DNA of 64,000 bases, taken from positions 1 through 64,000 of the forward strand of contig JAEMTE010000003.1 in assembly GCA_016462445.1 (NCBI GenBank), given 5' to 3'. A program made the translations under genes and the position numbers. Below, one piece after another: positions 50,313 to 60,841 of the stretch (positions within the stretch are counted from its first letter, which is position 1; each line of letters opens with the position of its first letter). The notes under the pieces were generated by a model. That model did no database searches, was not told where the DNA came from, and was given only the letters and a program-made list of their open reading frames with translations. The DNA is from Candidatus Nanopelagicus sp. GTDB taxonomy: Bacteria > Actinomycetota > Actinomycetes > Nanopelagicales > Nanopelagicaceae.

Positions 50313-51710
50313 TTACAAATCCGCCGGTGAGGCTAGAGTGCCCTTTAACGCTGTTGCTGCTGCTACTAGTGGACTTACTAGGTGGGTTCGCCCGCCCTTA
50401 CCTTGGCGGCCTTCAAAGTTTCGATTACTAGTAGATGCTGCTCGCTCACCTGGTTTTAGTTGATCAGGATTCATTCCTAAGCACATCGAGCAGCCTGCAC
50501 TTCGCCATTCTGCTCCGGCATCTAAAAATACTTTATCTAAACCTTCAGCCTCTGCTTGTAATCTAACTCTGGCAGAGCCAGGCACAACTAATAACCGCAA
50601 AGTACTAGCAATCTTCTTACCCTTTAAAACCTGGGCAGCAGATCTAAGATCTTCAATTCTGCCGTTGGTACAAGAGCCTAAGAAAACTGTATCGACCGCA
50701 ATTGATTTAAGAGGTGTGCCAGGTTTTAAACCCATATATTCAAGGGCCCGCTCTGCAGCCCCTCGATCTTCGGCATTACTTAAATCAGCAGGGTTTGGCA
50801 CAGAGGCGGTAAGTGGCAGTCCTTGGCCAGGATTAGTTCCCCAGGTTACAAATGGTGCTAATTCATCAGCGTTTAAATTAACCTCTTTATCAAACTTTGC
50901 ATCGGTATCAGTTGTTAATGTTTTCCAATAAGTTAGCGCGCTATCCCAATCAGCACCAACTGGTGCATGTGCTTTATTTTGTACATAATCAAAGGTAATT
51001 TGATCTGGTGCAATTAATCCAGCCCTAGCGCCAGCTTCAATTGACATATTACAAATAGTCATCCGAGCCTCCATTGAGAGAGCTCTTATCGCACTTCCGC
51101 GGTACTCAAGAATATAACCTTGGCCACCACCGGTACCAATCTTTGCAATTACTGCCAAAATAATATCTTTGCTAGTTACTCCAGCTTTTAAGCTTCCTTC
51201 AACATTTATCGCCATAGTCTTAGGGCGAAGTAATGGCAAGGTTTGAGTAGCAAGAACATGCTCCACCTCACTTGTACCAATTCCAAAAGCAAGTGCGCCA
51301 AAGGCGCCATGGGTTGAGGTATGTGAATCGCCACAAACAATTGTCATACCAGGTTGGGTTATTCCAAGCTGTGGCCCGACTACATGGACAATTCCCTGCT
51401 CAACATCTCCTAGTGAGTGAAGGCGCACGCCAAACTCTGTGCAATTTTTTCGCAAGGTATCTACCTGTAGCTTTGATACTGGATCAGCAATTGGTTTATC
51501 AATATTAAGAGTTGGCACATTATGATCTTCAGTAGCAATAGTTAGATCAGGGCGGCGAACTTTGCGCCCAGCAATTCTTAAGCCATCAAATGCTTGTGGG
51601 CTAGTTACCTCATGAATTAAATGCAGATCAATATAAAGTAAATCTGGCTCACCAGCGGCAGCTGTAACTACATGCTCTGCCCAGATCTTCTCTGCTAGCG
51701 TCTTACCCAT
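50313..51710 (-). CDS. leuC: 3-isopropylmalate dehydratase large subunit
   Basis: [47 protein letters not shown]. Confidence 0.95.
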   Translation of the reverse strand: MGKTLAEKIWAEHVVTAAAGEPDLLYIDLHLIHEVTSPQAFDGLRIAGRKVRRPDLTIATEDHNVPTLNIDKPIADPVSKLQVDTLRKNCTEFGVRLHSLGDVEQGIVHVVGPQLGITQPGMTIVCGDSHTSTHGAFGALAFGIGTSEVEHVLATQTLPLLRPKTMAINVEGSLKAGVTSKDIILAVIAKIGTGGGQGYILEYRGSAIRALSMEARMTICNMSIEAGARAGLIAPDQITFDYVQNKAHAPVGADWDSALTYWKTLTTDTDAKFDKEVNLNADELAPFVTWGTNPGQGLPLTASVPNPADLSNAEDRGAAERALEYMGLKPGTPLKSIAVDTVFLGSCTNGRIEDLRSAAQVLKGKKIASTLRLLVVPGSARVRLQAEAEGLDKVFLDAGAEWRSAGCSMCLGMNPDQLKPGERAASTSNRNFEGRQGKGGRTHLVSPLVAAATALKGTLASPADL

Positions 51711-51782
51711 TTGCTTTATAACTCCTTATTAAATTACTACCCCAGATTTGCTTCTCACTAGATGAGATGGCATTATCAGAGT

Positions 51783-52505
51783 GTGGACAAGAAGAATAGC
51801 GGAGTTGGCGTATTAGATAAAGCGCTAAAAATTCTCGCCGCCTTAGAGGCAGGCCCGCAATCATTAAGTGACCTAGTCTCAGCCACTGCAATTGCACGTC
51901 CTACCGCCCACCGATTAGCGGTAGCGCTAGAACACCACCGCTTAGTTACTCGTGATTTTTCTGGTCGATTTGTATTAGGCGCCCGCTCTGCTGAGTTAGC
52001 CTCTGCCGCCGGTGAGGATAAGTTATTAGCAATTGCCACCCCTGCCCTTACCGCACTGCGAGATGCAACTAGTGAGAGTGCTCAGCTATATCGCAGGCAA
52101 GGAGATCTTCGAATTTGTGTTGCAACCGCAGAACGGCTTACTGGATTACGTGACTCAGTACCGGTTGGCACGGTGTTAACTATGCAGGCTGGCTCAGCTG
52201 CTCAAATCTTGCTGGCCTGGCAGGAGCCAGACAAACTTCATCGCGGTTTAGTAAATGCAAAATTTAGCGCAGCAAATCTTTCAGCGGTTAGGCGCCGCGG
52301 TTGGGCGCAATCAGTTGGTGAACGTGAGGCAGGAGTTGCATCAGTTTCAGCACCAGTTCGTGGACCAAATAATAAAGTTATTGCTGCAGTAAGTATTAGT
52401 GGACCGATGGAGAGATTAAGCCGGCAACCAGGCAGACTTCACGCTGCAGCGGTTGTAGCAACCGCTGCTAGATTAAGTGATTACTTACTTAAAAACAGTA
52501 AGTAA
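51783..52505 (+). CDS. IclR family transcriptional regulator, divergent from leuCD
   Basis: GVLDKALKILAALEAGPQSLSDLVSATAIARPTAHRLAVALEHH wHTH and IclR effector domain. Confidence 0.9.
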   Translation: MDKKNSGVGVLDKALKILAALEAGPQSLSDLVSATAIARPTAHRLAVALEHHRLVTRDFSGRFVLGARSAELASAAGEDKLLAIATPALTALRDATSESAQLYRRQGDLRICVATAERLTGLRDSVPVGTVLTMQAGSAAQILLAWQEPDKLHRGLVNAKFSAANLSAVRRRGWAQSVGEREAGVASVSAPVRGPNNKVIAAVSISGPMERLSRQPGRLHAAAVVATAARLSDYLLKNSK

Positions 52506-52511
52506 ATAAAG

Positions 52512-52584
52512 TAGCTCCGAGGGGATTCGAACCCCCGTAGCTGGCTTGAGAAGCCAGAGTCCTAGGCCACTAGACGACGGAGCC
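52512..52584 (-). tRNA. tRNA-Glu (anticodon CUC)
   Basis: Cloverleaf GGCTCCGTCGTCTAGTGGCCTAGGACTCTGGCTTCTCAAGCCAG...GGTTCGAATCC; anticodon loop TTCTCAA. Confidence 0.93.
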
Positions 52585-52608
52585 GTACGGTAAAACTTTA
52601 ATAAATCG

Positions 52609-52680
52609 CTGGGGTACCAGGACTCGAACCTAGACAAGCTGAACCAGAATCAGCTGGGCTGCCAATTACCCCATACCCCA
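52609..52680 (-). tRNA. tRNA-Gln (anticodon CUG)
   Basis: TGGGGTATGGGGTAATTGGCAGCCCAGCTGATTCTGGTTCAGCT...GGTTCGAGTCCTGGTACCCCA; anticodon loop TTCTGGT. Confidence 0.93.
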
Positions 52681-52720
52681 ATTAAATTTAAAGCAGGATA
52701 AGAATACCCCGTCCCACAAT

Positions 52721-54184
52721 TTATTTGGAAATCCCTGCTTTAATCCGTGCAATCGAGCGCTCTTTACCTAACAACTCTAATGATTCAAATAATGGAGGTG
52801 AGATATGAGAACCAGTTACTGCGATACGAAGTGCACTAAAGGCAATTCTTGGCTTAAGAGCTAACTCCTCAATTAATGCGCTGCGCAGCACCGCTTCGAT
52901 GCTGGTGTGATCCCAGGTGGAAAGTGGCTCAATTTTTGCTAGCGCAACCTTTAATACCTGCTGAGATCCCTCGTCTTTTATCTTAGGTAATTCATCTGCT
53001 GCTACTGAAAAATCCTTCACAAAAAGAAAGTTAAGCATCGCTGGAATCTCAGCGAGTGTGATAATTCGCTCCTGAATTATAGGTAGCGCTGATTTAACAA
53101 CTGCAATCTCATCAGCTGAGCCAGTTATCACCTTCTCTTTTATCAAAAATGGTAGCGCCCACTCTAAAAACTTATCTAATGTAAGGGCGCGGATTTTATC
53201 GCCATTAATCGCCTCCAGCTTTTTCATATCAAATCTAGCAGGGCTGCTATTTACTCGCTCAATTGTAAATAAGGAAACTAGCTCATCCATTGTAATATTT
53301 TCTTTATCATCTCCGGGCGACCAACCAAGAAGTGCTAAGTAATTGCAGATTGCCTCTGGTAGGTAGCCGTGCTCTCGATACCAATTGATAGATACCTCAC
53401 CATTTCGCTTTGATAACTTAGTGTTATCTTGACCCATCACAAATGGTAGGTGTGCAAATAATGGATAATCTTTTGGCTCAACTCCCATTGCCTGATAAAC
53501 CCTGATCTGCCGTGGTGTTGATGAAAGTAAATCCTCACCCCGTAATACATGGGTGATCTTCATTAATATGTCATCTACTGCAACGGCAAGTGTGTAGAGC
53601 GGTGAACCATCTGCTCTTGCTAAAACAAAATCTGGCACAAACTCATGATCAAACTTCACCTCACCACGAATTTGATCCACAAATATTGTCTCTCCTTGTG
53701 GCATTCGCATTCTGACAACTGGTGCTCTGCCCTCTGCTTTGTAATTATCAATTTGAGTATTCGATAGATCCCGACACTTACCGTCATAGCCAGGTGCTTT
53801 GTTATTTTTCATTTGCAGTTGCCGGCGCTCTTCTAGCTCAGCTGAGCTGCAATAACAATGATAAGCATCGCCTTGATCTAAAAACTTTTGTGCCCAATCG
53901 GCATAAGTATCTAACCGCTCTGATTGTAGATATGGGCCGTACTCTCCCCCTACCTCAGGACCCTCATCCCAATTAAGTCCTAACCACTTTAATGTTTGAA
54001 TCGCTGCCTGAATGTACTCATCTGTCACTCGCTCTTTATCGGTATCTTCAATTCTAAAGATTAATTTTCCGCCAGTATGACGGGCATATGCCCAATCAAA
54101 TAAAGCGGTACGGATATTTCCAACATGCAAATCACCAGTTGGAGATGGTGCAAAACGAACTCGAACCTCTGATTTATTGGACAC
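52721..54184 (-). CDS. gltX: Glutamate--tRNA ligase
   Basis: VRFAPSPTGDLHVGNIRTALFDWAYAR; KLSKRNGEVS. Confidence 0.95.
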   Translation of the reverse strand: MSNKSEVRVRFAPSPTGDLHVGNIRTALFDWAYARHTGGKLIFRIEDTDKERVTDEYIQAAIQTLKWLGLNWDEGPEVGGEYGPYLQSERLDTYADWAQKFLDQGDAYHCYCSSAELEERRQLQMKNNKAPGYDGKCRDLSNTQIDNYKAEGRAPVVRMRMPQGETIFVDQIRGEVKFDHEFVPDFVLARADGSPLYTLAVAVDDILMKITHVLRGEDLLSSTPRQIRVYQAMGVEPKDYPLFAHLPFVMGQDNTKLSKRNGEVSINWYREHGYLPEAICNYLALLGWSPGDDKENITMDELVSLFTIERVNSSPARFDMKKLEAINGDKIRALTLDKFLEWALPFLIKEKVITGSADEIAVVKSALPIIQERIITLAEIPAMLNFLFVKDFSVAADELPKIKDEGSQQVLKVALAKIEPLSTWDHTSIEAVLRSALIEELALKPRIAFSALRIAVTGSHISPPLFESLELLGKERSIARIKAGISK

Positions 54185-54965
54185 GGGATGAGACCTTATT
54201 AGTAAGTGTGCCCAAACCATCAATTGCCACGGTAATTGATGCCCCAGCTGGCATTGGACCAATACCGGCGGGTGTACCGGTCAGAATCACATCCCCAGGC
54301 AACAGCGTCATTACATTTGTCACAAACTCAATTATTTGTGGAATTTTAAAGATCATCTCAGATAGAACCGATGATTGTTTTACCTGTCCATTTAAGGTGG
54401 CGGTTATTTTTTGATCCTTTGGTATGAACTCAGTTTCAATCCAAGGACCTAGTGGGCAAAATGTGTCAAAACCTTTAGCCCTACTCCACTGACCATCAAC
54501 TTTTTGTAAATCACGGGCGGTAACATCATTTGCCAAGGTGTACCCATAGATAACATCATTAGCTTTTGCAGCAGGCACCTCTTTGCAGATACGACCGATT
54601 ACAATTGCAAGCTCTGCTTCATGATCAACCCGCTCACTCATTTTTGGCCAAATAATTGTTTCATTTGGGCCGATCACTGAGGTATTTGGTTTAATGAAAA
54701 TAATTGGCTCGCTCGGTACCTGCGAATCCATCTCAGCAGCGTGGTCTGCATAATTTTTCCCAATACAAACAACCTTGCTACGTGGAATTACTGGTGCTAA
54801 TAATTTAACATCACTTAATTTTAAGGTTTTATCCTGTGGAACAATACCGGCATAAATTGGATCACCCCGCAAAACTAATATTGAATCCTGCTCATTTAAA
54901 ACACCAAATAATGGGTCAGTTCCAACACCTAAATCAGTTGGAGCAGAGAATCTAACTATGCGCAT
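54174..54965 (-). CDS. Fumarylacetoacetate hydrolase family protein
   Basis: VCIGKNYADHAAEM, DHEAELAIVIGR, VILTGTPAGIGPM. Confidence 0.93.
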   Translation of the reverse strand: MRIVRFSAPTDLGVGTDPLFGVLNEQDSILVLRGDPIYAGIVPQDKTLKLSDVKLLAPVIPRSKVVCIGKNYADHAAEMDSQVPSEPIIFIKPNTSVIGPNETIIWPKMSERVDHEAELAIVIGRICKEVPAAKANDVIYGYTLANDVTARDLQKVDGQWSRAKGFDTFCPLGPWIETEFIPKDQKITATLNGQVKQSSVLSEMIFKIPQIIEFVTNVMTLLPGDVILTGTPAGIGPMPAGASITVAIDGLGTLTNKVSSRVQ

Positions 54966-55034
54966 TAGGTCATCTTACAACTGATTGATTGTTCTAACCC
55001 ATACCTGACTTTTGAAGCATTTTGCCAAGTATGT

Positions 55035-55472
55035 TTATTGCAATGCTCGCCACTGTTGAAGAAAATCCTCTTGTAGTTTAAACATAGCTACCTCTTGATC
55101 AATCTCTTCATGGTCATATCCAAGTAGATGTAAGACGCCATGGACTGTTAGAAGTTCAAGTTCTTTTGCTAAAGATTGCTTACCGTTTCGTTCCGCATAT
55201 GCCGGACATAAAACAATATCGCCAACAACGCCGGCTCCTGATGCTGCTGAGTTTGGCTTCATCTCATCCATTGGAAATGAGAGAACATCAGTAGCCCCAG
55301 GTAAATCCATCCACTTCATATGCAGATCTGTAATCTCTTGCTCATCAACTAATCTGATGCTTAACTCAGAGTCCGCATGTATACCTAATTGGTTTAGAGT
55401 GAAATCTGCTAGAGATTTAATTGCTTTTTCATCACATTGATAGGTAGAAGCATTTTCTAATTCAATTTTCAT
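55035..55472 (-). CDS. ybeY: Endoribonuclease YbeY
   Basis: TDVLSFPMDE and HGVLHLLGYDHE. Confidence 0.94.
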   Translation of the reverse strand: MKIELENASTYQCDEKAIKSLADFTLNQLGIHADSELSIRLVDEQEITDLHMKWMDLPGATDVLSFPMDEMKPNSAASGAGVVGDIVLCPAYAERNGKQSLAKELELLTVHGVLHLLGYDHEEIDQEVAMFKLQEDFLQQWRALQ

Positions 55473-55502
55473 ATATTTCTACTTAAGAAAGCTTTAAGCG
55501 AG

Positions 55503-56501
55503 TTAGCGATCGTTTTTTCCGCTACGAATCGGAAAGGTCGATTTTGTAATATTCTCATCCCAATTTCCATATGCAGTAACGATATCGCCAACTAAACGAT
55601 TACGGACTACATCTTCAGCGGTCAAATGCATAAATGAAATATCGGCGACATCACCTAATATATCCTGCACAATCTTTAAGCCAGATTGCGAGTTGTTAGG
55701 CAGATCCACTTGCGTAACATCTCCAGTTACTACCATCTTTGAACCAAATCCAAGTCTGGTCAAAAACATTTTCATCTGTTCAGCGGTGGTATTTTGAGCT
55801 TCATCTAAAATTATAAAAGCATCATTAAGTGTTCGACCTCGCATATATGCAAGTGGGGCAACCTCAATTACCCCAGAGTTCATTAATCGTGGAATTGCAT
55901 CTTGATCAATCATGTCATGGAGTGCATCAAATAGTGGGCGCAGATACGGATCAATTTTTTCATGAAGTGTTCCTGGCAAAAACCCTAATCGCTCCCCTGC
56001 CTCAACCGCTGGCCTGGTTAAAATAATTCGATTAAATTGTTTTGCTTGCAAAGCCTGCACAGCTTTTGCCATTGCTAAATAGGTCTTTCCAGAACCTGCT
56101 GGACCAATCCCAAAGGTAATTGTGTTGGTATCTATCGCATCAACATAATTCTTTTGATTTGCAGTTTTAGGGCGAATAGTCTTGCCACGATTACTTAAAA
56201 TATTAAGGGAGAGAACCTCTGCTGGATGCTGCGCTGGATCCTGTTTAATCATCTCAATAGATCTAGCCACCATGTCTGTGGTTAAATTTTGCCCACCTCT
56301 TAATATTGCAATTAACTCCTCAACTAATCCAGAAAATTGCTTAGCTAAATCTGGCTCACCTTTTACATAAATCTCATTACCCCGAACAGTTATTGCAAGC
56401 TGTGGGAATTTATTCTCTAAAATTCTAAGGTGGCAATCACTTGGCCCAACCAGTGCGACCATGGGAAATGCAGTCGGAACTTTGATTACGATCGGATCCA
56501 T
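55503..56501 (-). CDS. phoH: PhoH family protein
   Basis: FGIGPAGSGKTYLAMAKAVQAL; ILDEAQNTT. Confidence 0.94.
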   Translation of the reverse strand: MDPIVIKVPTAFPMVALVGPSDCHLRILENKFPQLAITVRGNEIYVKGEPDLAKQFSGLVEELIAILRGGQNLTTDMVARSIEMIKQDPAQHPAEVLSLNILSNRGKTIRPKTANQKNYVDAIDTNTITFGIGPAGSGKTYLAMAKAVQALQAKQFNRIILTRPAVEAGERLGFLPGTLHEKIDPYLRPLFDALHDMIDQDAIPRLMNSGVIEVAPLAYMRGRTLNDAFIILDEAQNTTAEQMKMFLTRLGFGSKMVVTGDVTQVDLPNNSQSGLKIVQDILGDVADISFMHLTAEDVVRNRLVGDIVTAYGNWDENITKSTFPIRSGKNDR

Positions 56502-56517
56502 TAACTCAACTCTATAT

Positions 56518-56862
56518 TTAACCAGGCGGCCAAGCGAACGACCTGCCGCCTAGTAGATGTAGATGAGCGTGAAAAACTGATTGGCCAGCCCCGGCACCAG
56601 TATTTATATTGGTCCGATAGTTTTCCAATCTAAGCTCGGCGGCAATATCACCTGCTGCTTTAAAGATCTCACCAGCTAGTGTCAGATCAGAGTTAGCCAC
56701 CTCTGCCATATTTACATAATGCTTATTTGGAATTATCAGTATATGAGTTGGTGCCTGTGGAGTAATATCATTAAATGCAGTAATCAAATCAGTTTTCTTA
56801 ACAATTGATGCTGGAATTTGCCCAGCAACAATTTTGCAGAATAAACAATCCATCTCTACCAT
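56518..56862 (-). CDS. HIT family nucleotide-binding protein
   Basis: DCLFCKIVAGQIPAS; SVFHAHLHLLGGR. Confidence 0.94.
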   Translation of the reverse strand: MVEMDCLFCKIVAGQIPASIVKKTDLITAFNDITPQAPTHILIIPNKHYVNMAEVANSDLTLAGEIFKAAGDIAAELRLENYRTNINTGAGAGQSVFHAHLHLLGGRSFAWPPG

Positions 56863-57572
56863 CTACCCAATCTACTCTGAACTGCAGCTAAGGCGGCAAA
56901 GCCGGCATGAGCAGAGCGCAATACTGGCTCGCCTAATTTAACTACCGAAGCACCCAATCTTTTAAAGGCTACTAACTCCTCATCACTAATTCCACCCTCT
57001 GGTCCAATTATTAAGTAGATTGCAGATAAATCTGATGGCATAGTAATATCGGCAAATTTTAGATCAGACTCTGCATCAAAAATTAATACAAATTTATCAC
57101 TACTTAGCTGTTCAATAATTTGTTTTGTACTCATTGCCATTTGTAGTTGCGGTATTTTAACTCTACGCGACTGCTTACAAGCTTCTTTAATAGTACTCTG
57201 CCACTTTTTTTCTGAATCTGCCTGCCACTTACTAATACTGCGATCTGCCTGCCAGGGAATTATCTGATCAACACCAGCTGCAGTTACTAACTCCAACATC
57301 TCCTTATTGCGATCAGATTTAGTTACCGCCTGCACAATAATTAACTCTGGCTTAATTACCTTATATTGACCTCGCTCAGTGACTTTAATTTGCAGAGTTT
57401 TCTTACCAACCTCTACAACCGCCCCCGCTGCCCAGTTTCCTTTACCATCTGAAACTTTAATTTTCTCACCAACTGCTAGCCGCAAAACCTTTACTGCGTG
57501 ATACCCCTCATCCCCATCTAGAGTTTGATTATCACTACTACTTAATTGATCAACAAAAAATAGGGAGAGCAC
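56856..57572 (-). CDS. rsmE: 16S rRNA (uracil(1498)-N(3))-methyltransferase RsmE
   Basis: HAVKVLRLAVGEKI; LIIGPEGGISDEEL; LGEPVLRSAHAGFAALAAV. Confidence 0.93.
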   Translation of the reverse strand: MLSLFFVDQLSSSDNQTLDGDEGYHAVKVLRLAVGEKIKVSDGKGNWAAGAVVEVGKKTLQIKVTERGQYKVIKPELIIVQAVTKSDRNKEMLELVTAAGVDQIIPWQADRSISKWQADSEKKWQSTIKEACKQSRRVKIPQLQMAMSTKQIIEQLSSDKFVLIFDAESDLKFADITMPSDLSAIYLIIGPEGGISDEELVAFKRLGASVVKLGEPVLRSAHAGFAALAAVQSRLGRW

Positions 57573-58666
57573 TACCGGAAGGCATTTCTTACTTTGCCAA
57601 AGAATCCTTGATCTTCATTGGTATGGATCTGCACCATACCCGGCTCATCATTTCGCAATCTAGCAAAGTTCTTAAGTATCTCACCCTGCTCTCTACTTAA
57701 TTTATTTGGAGTTGTAACCTCGACATGGACAATCAAATCACCTCGACCAGAGCCACGAAGTTTAGTTACACCTAAACCTTTTAATGCAACAGTGGTCCCA
57801 CTTTGGGTACCCTCTTTTATCTCCACACCTTGCACACCATCTAATGTTTGAATATTTACCACCGTCCCAAGGGCGGCTGACGCCATTGGAATTGCGATTG
57901 AGATATGCAGATTATTACCTTCCCGTATTAAAAACTCATGTTGTGTCTCAACTATCTCAACATATAAGTCGCCAGCTGGTCCACCACCTGGCCCGACCTC
58001 ACCTTGTCCACTTAATTGAATTCGATTTCCAGTTTCAACTCCGGCCGGAATTTTTATAGGAATACTCTTTCTAGAGCGCACTCGACCATCACCTGCACAC
58101 TCACCACATGGATCAGAAATAACTGAGCCAAAACCCTGACAACTAGCACATGGGCGACTAGTCATAATCTGTCCCAAGATTGATCTAGCTACTTGTTGGG
58201 TTTCACCTCTACCTTTACAAATATCGCATGTGCGCGGTCTTGAGTTGTTAGCACATCCACTACCACCACATTTACTACAAGAGAGTGCAGTTTCAACACT
58301 TAACTCACGGTCGCAGCCAAATGTTGCCTCTGCTAAATCAACTTCAACTCTAATTAATGCATCTTGTCCTGCTCTAGTCCTTGGCCTTGGACCTCGTTGC
58401 TGGCCACCACCAAAAAATGCATCCATAACATCACCGAAACCAAAACCACCGCCACCAAAGCTATTACCACCAACATCATAATTTTGTCTTTTGTCTGGAT
58501 CACTTAACACTTCATAAGCAGCGGTAATCTCTTTAAATCTCTCGGCAACCTTTGGGTCTGGATTTATATCTGGGTGATAACTACGAGCTAATTTACGGTA
58601 GGCCTTCTTAATATCGTCAAAGCTAGCATCTCTGCCTACACCTAAAGTTTCATATAAATCAGCCAT
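57572..58666 (-). CDS. dnaJ: Molecular chaperone DnaJ
   Basis: [31 protein letters not shown]; CxxCxGxG zinc-binding repeats. Confidence 0.95.
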   Translation of the reverse strand: MADLYETLGVGRDASFDDIKKAYRKLARSYHPDINPDPKVAERFKEITAAYEVLSDPDKRQNYDVGGNSFGGGGFGFGDVMDAFFGGGQQRGPRPRTRAGQDALIRVEVDLAEATFGCDRELSVETALSCSKCGGSGCANNSRPRTCDICKGRGETQQVARSILGQIMTSRPCASCQGFGSVISDPCGECAGDGRVRSRKSIPIKIPAGVETGNRIQLSGQGEVGPGGGPAGDLYVEIVETQHEFLIREGNNLHISIAIPMASAALGTVVNIQTLDGVQGVEIKEGTQSGTTVALKGLGVTKLRGSGRGDLIVHVEVTTPNKLSREQGEILKNFARLRNDEPGMVQIHTNEDQGFFGKVRNAFR

Positions 58667-58669
58667 ATA

Positions 58670-59683
58670 CTATTTATTCTCCGTTAAGAATCTGCCAACA
58701 TAATTTGCTACTGCATTAACAGCGGTAATGGATGCAGCATAATCCATGCGAGTAGGACCTAAGATTCCAAGAGCTCCAATATCTGCATACCCCACTGTTA
58801 CTAAACTTGTTTTACGCAAACTTTTCTCACGCTGCTCATCCCCGATTTGCACTCTAACCGATGAATCTGTCCCGGAAAGAAGGCGAAGCAAAACTACCTG
58901 TTCCTCTAGCGCCTCCAGTATTGGATGAATACTGCTCGATAAATCTTGATTATCACGGGCAAGATTTGAAGCACCAGCTAAAACTACCTTCTCCTCTGGG
59001 TGCTCAACTGCCATCTCAATTAAGGTAGTGACTACTATTACTGCATTGGATTTATCACTTGCTCGATAATTATTTACTAACCCGTCTAGCTTTGTTGCAA
59101 CATTAGAAAGTGATTGTTTGGCAATTGCTAGATTTATTTTCTTATGTAGATCTGATAGTGAGCCTTCTGTAATTTCAAATTGCAACTCAACCATTCGCTG
59201 CTCGACTCTTCCAGCATCAGTTATTAAAACAATCATTATTCGATTTGGATTTAGGAGTACTAATTCAATATGTCTTACCTTTGCTTTTATCAATGATGGG
59301 TACTGAACTACCGCTACCTGCTTTGTAACTTGAGCAAGCAAACGCACAGTTCTAGAAATAACATCATCTAAATCTGTAGCACCATCAAGAAAATTCTCAA
59401 TTGCTTTGCGCTCAGCCAGAGATAAGGGTTTTATCTCTGCTAATTGATCAACAAATACTCGATAACCTCTGTTAGTAGGAATCCGACCCGCGCTTGTATG
59501 TGGCTGAGTAATTAACCCAGCATCTTCAAGAATTGCCATTTCATTGCGAATAGTTGCAGGCGAGATACCAAGGCCAGCACGCGCAGCTAAAGTTTTAGAA
59601 CCGACCGGCTCCTCAGTTGCTACATACTCATCAACTATCGCCTTTAATATCTCAAGTTGTCTGCCTTGCATCGTGTTACTCAT
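58670..59683 (-). CDS. hrcA: Heat-inducible transcription repressor HrcA
   Basis: EYVATEEPVGSKTLAARAGLGISPATIRNEMAILEDAGLITQPHTSAGRIPT. Confidence 0.95.
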   Translation of the reverse strand: MSNTMQGRQLEILKAIVDEYVATEEPVGSKTLAARAGLGISPATIRNEMAILEDAGLITQPHTSAGRIPTNRGYRVFVDQLAEIKPLSLAERKAIENFLDGATDLDDVISRTVRLLAQVTKQVAVVQYPSLIKAKVRHIELVLLNPNRIMIVLITDAGRVEQRMVELQFEITEGSLSDLHKKINLAIAKQSLSNVATKLDGLVNNYRASDKSNAVIVVTTLIEMAVEHPEEKVVLAGASNLARDNQDLSSSIHPILEALEEQVVLLRLLSGTDSSVRVQIGDEQREKSLRKTSLVTVGYADIGALGILGPTRMDYAASITAVNAVANYVGRFLTENK

Positions 59684-59695
59684 ATGCCAACGCTA

Positions 59696-60841
59696 CTACA
59701 AGAGGATTTCACGAAGGATTCGATCTGCAATAAGGCGGCCATCTAAGGTCAAGGTAGCTCTTCCCAGATTCCAATTAGCCTGATCTAAATGGCCACTTTC
59801 GACATATCCAGCCAGGTCTAATATTTGCTTATCATTTAAAGTGCTCTTCTCAACGCCGCTTGGCAATCTAATTGAAAGCATCAACCGTTCACTTTCAATC
59901 TGAATACTCTCTAAATTTTCAAACTCTGCAACCGCTGATTCACCTTTTATAATTCGCTCTTTATAAAGATTTGGGTGCTTAACATTCCAGAATCTCTTAC
60001 CATTTAAATGTGAATGAGCACCAGGTCCGGCGCCCCACCAATTCTTACCTAACCAATAAAAAATATTATGTCTGCTCTGCGAATTTGGCTTTGCCCAATT
60101 ACTTAACTCATACCAATTAAATCCAGCTGATGTAAATGCTTGATCTGCCATAATGTACTTATCTGCAGATAAATCATCATCAACATTACCAACCTCACCT
60201 CGTTTAATTTGAGCTGCTAACTTAGTCCCCTCCTCAACTATCAATGCATAAGCAGAGATATGGGTTATTGGAAGTGATAGTGCAGCGTCAATTGATCTTT
60301 GCCAATCCTCTTTGCTCTCCCCAGGTGTTCCATAAATTAAGTCAACCGAAATCTCTTTATAGCCAACCTCTTTTGCCCACTTTGTTACCTGGGGCAAATT
60401 ATCTGGATTATGGGTTCTATCTAATGTAGCTAATACATGAGGTACGGCAGATTGCATACCAAATGAGAGACGGTTAACACCTGCGGCCAAAAATTGAGCA
60501 AGTTTTTCCTTAGTTACAGTATCTGGATTTGTTTCTAAAGTTATTTCAACATCCTTAGCTAAATTAAACTGATCCTTGATTGTTGAGATAACCCGGCCAA
60601 TATCACTAGCTTGCATAAGAGAAGGTGTGCCGCCGCCAAAAAATATCGATGGAATTACTGCGCTTTCCCCAACCTCAATCCGTGCAGATTTGATCTCACT
60701 AATTAATAAATCGATATATGAGTTTGAAATATCTTTTAGCTCACTTGTAATCTGTAATTCAGCCGGTGTGTAGGTATTAAAATCGCAGTAGCCACACCGC
60801 TTTATGCAATACGGAATATGAATATAAAAGGCAAGTTCCAC
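59696..60841 (-). CDS. hemW: Radical SAM protein HemW
   Basis: FYIHIPYCIKRCGYCDFNTY (CxxxCxxC); FFGGGTPSLM. Confidence 0.93.
   Translation of the reverse strand: MELAFYIHIPYCIKRCGYCDFNTYTPAELQITSELKDISNSYIDLLISEIKSARIEVGESAVIPSIFFGGGTPSLMQASDIGRVISTIKDQFNLAKDVEITLETNPDTVTKEKLAQFLAAGVNRLSFGMQSAVPHVLATLDRTHNPDNLPQVTKWAKEVGYKEISVDLIYGTPGESKEDWQRSIDAALSLPITHISAYALIVEEGTKLAAQIKRGEVGNVDDDLSADKYIMADQAFTSAGFNWYELSNWAKPNSQSRHNIFYWLGKNWWGAGPGAHSHLNGKRFWNVKHPNLYKERIIKGESAVAEFENLESIQIESERLMLSIRLPSGVEKSTLNDKQILDLAGYVESGHLDQANWNLGRATLTLDGRLIADRILREILL

Noticed and set aside
59684-59700. Possible CIRCE element upstream of hrcA
   Set aside because: Looked for TTAGCACTC-N9-GAGTGCTAA; the hrcA-hemW spacer is only 12 bp and has no such sequence.
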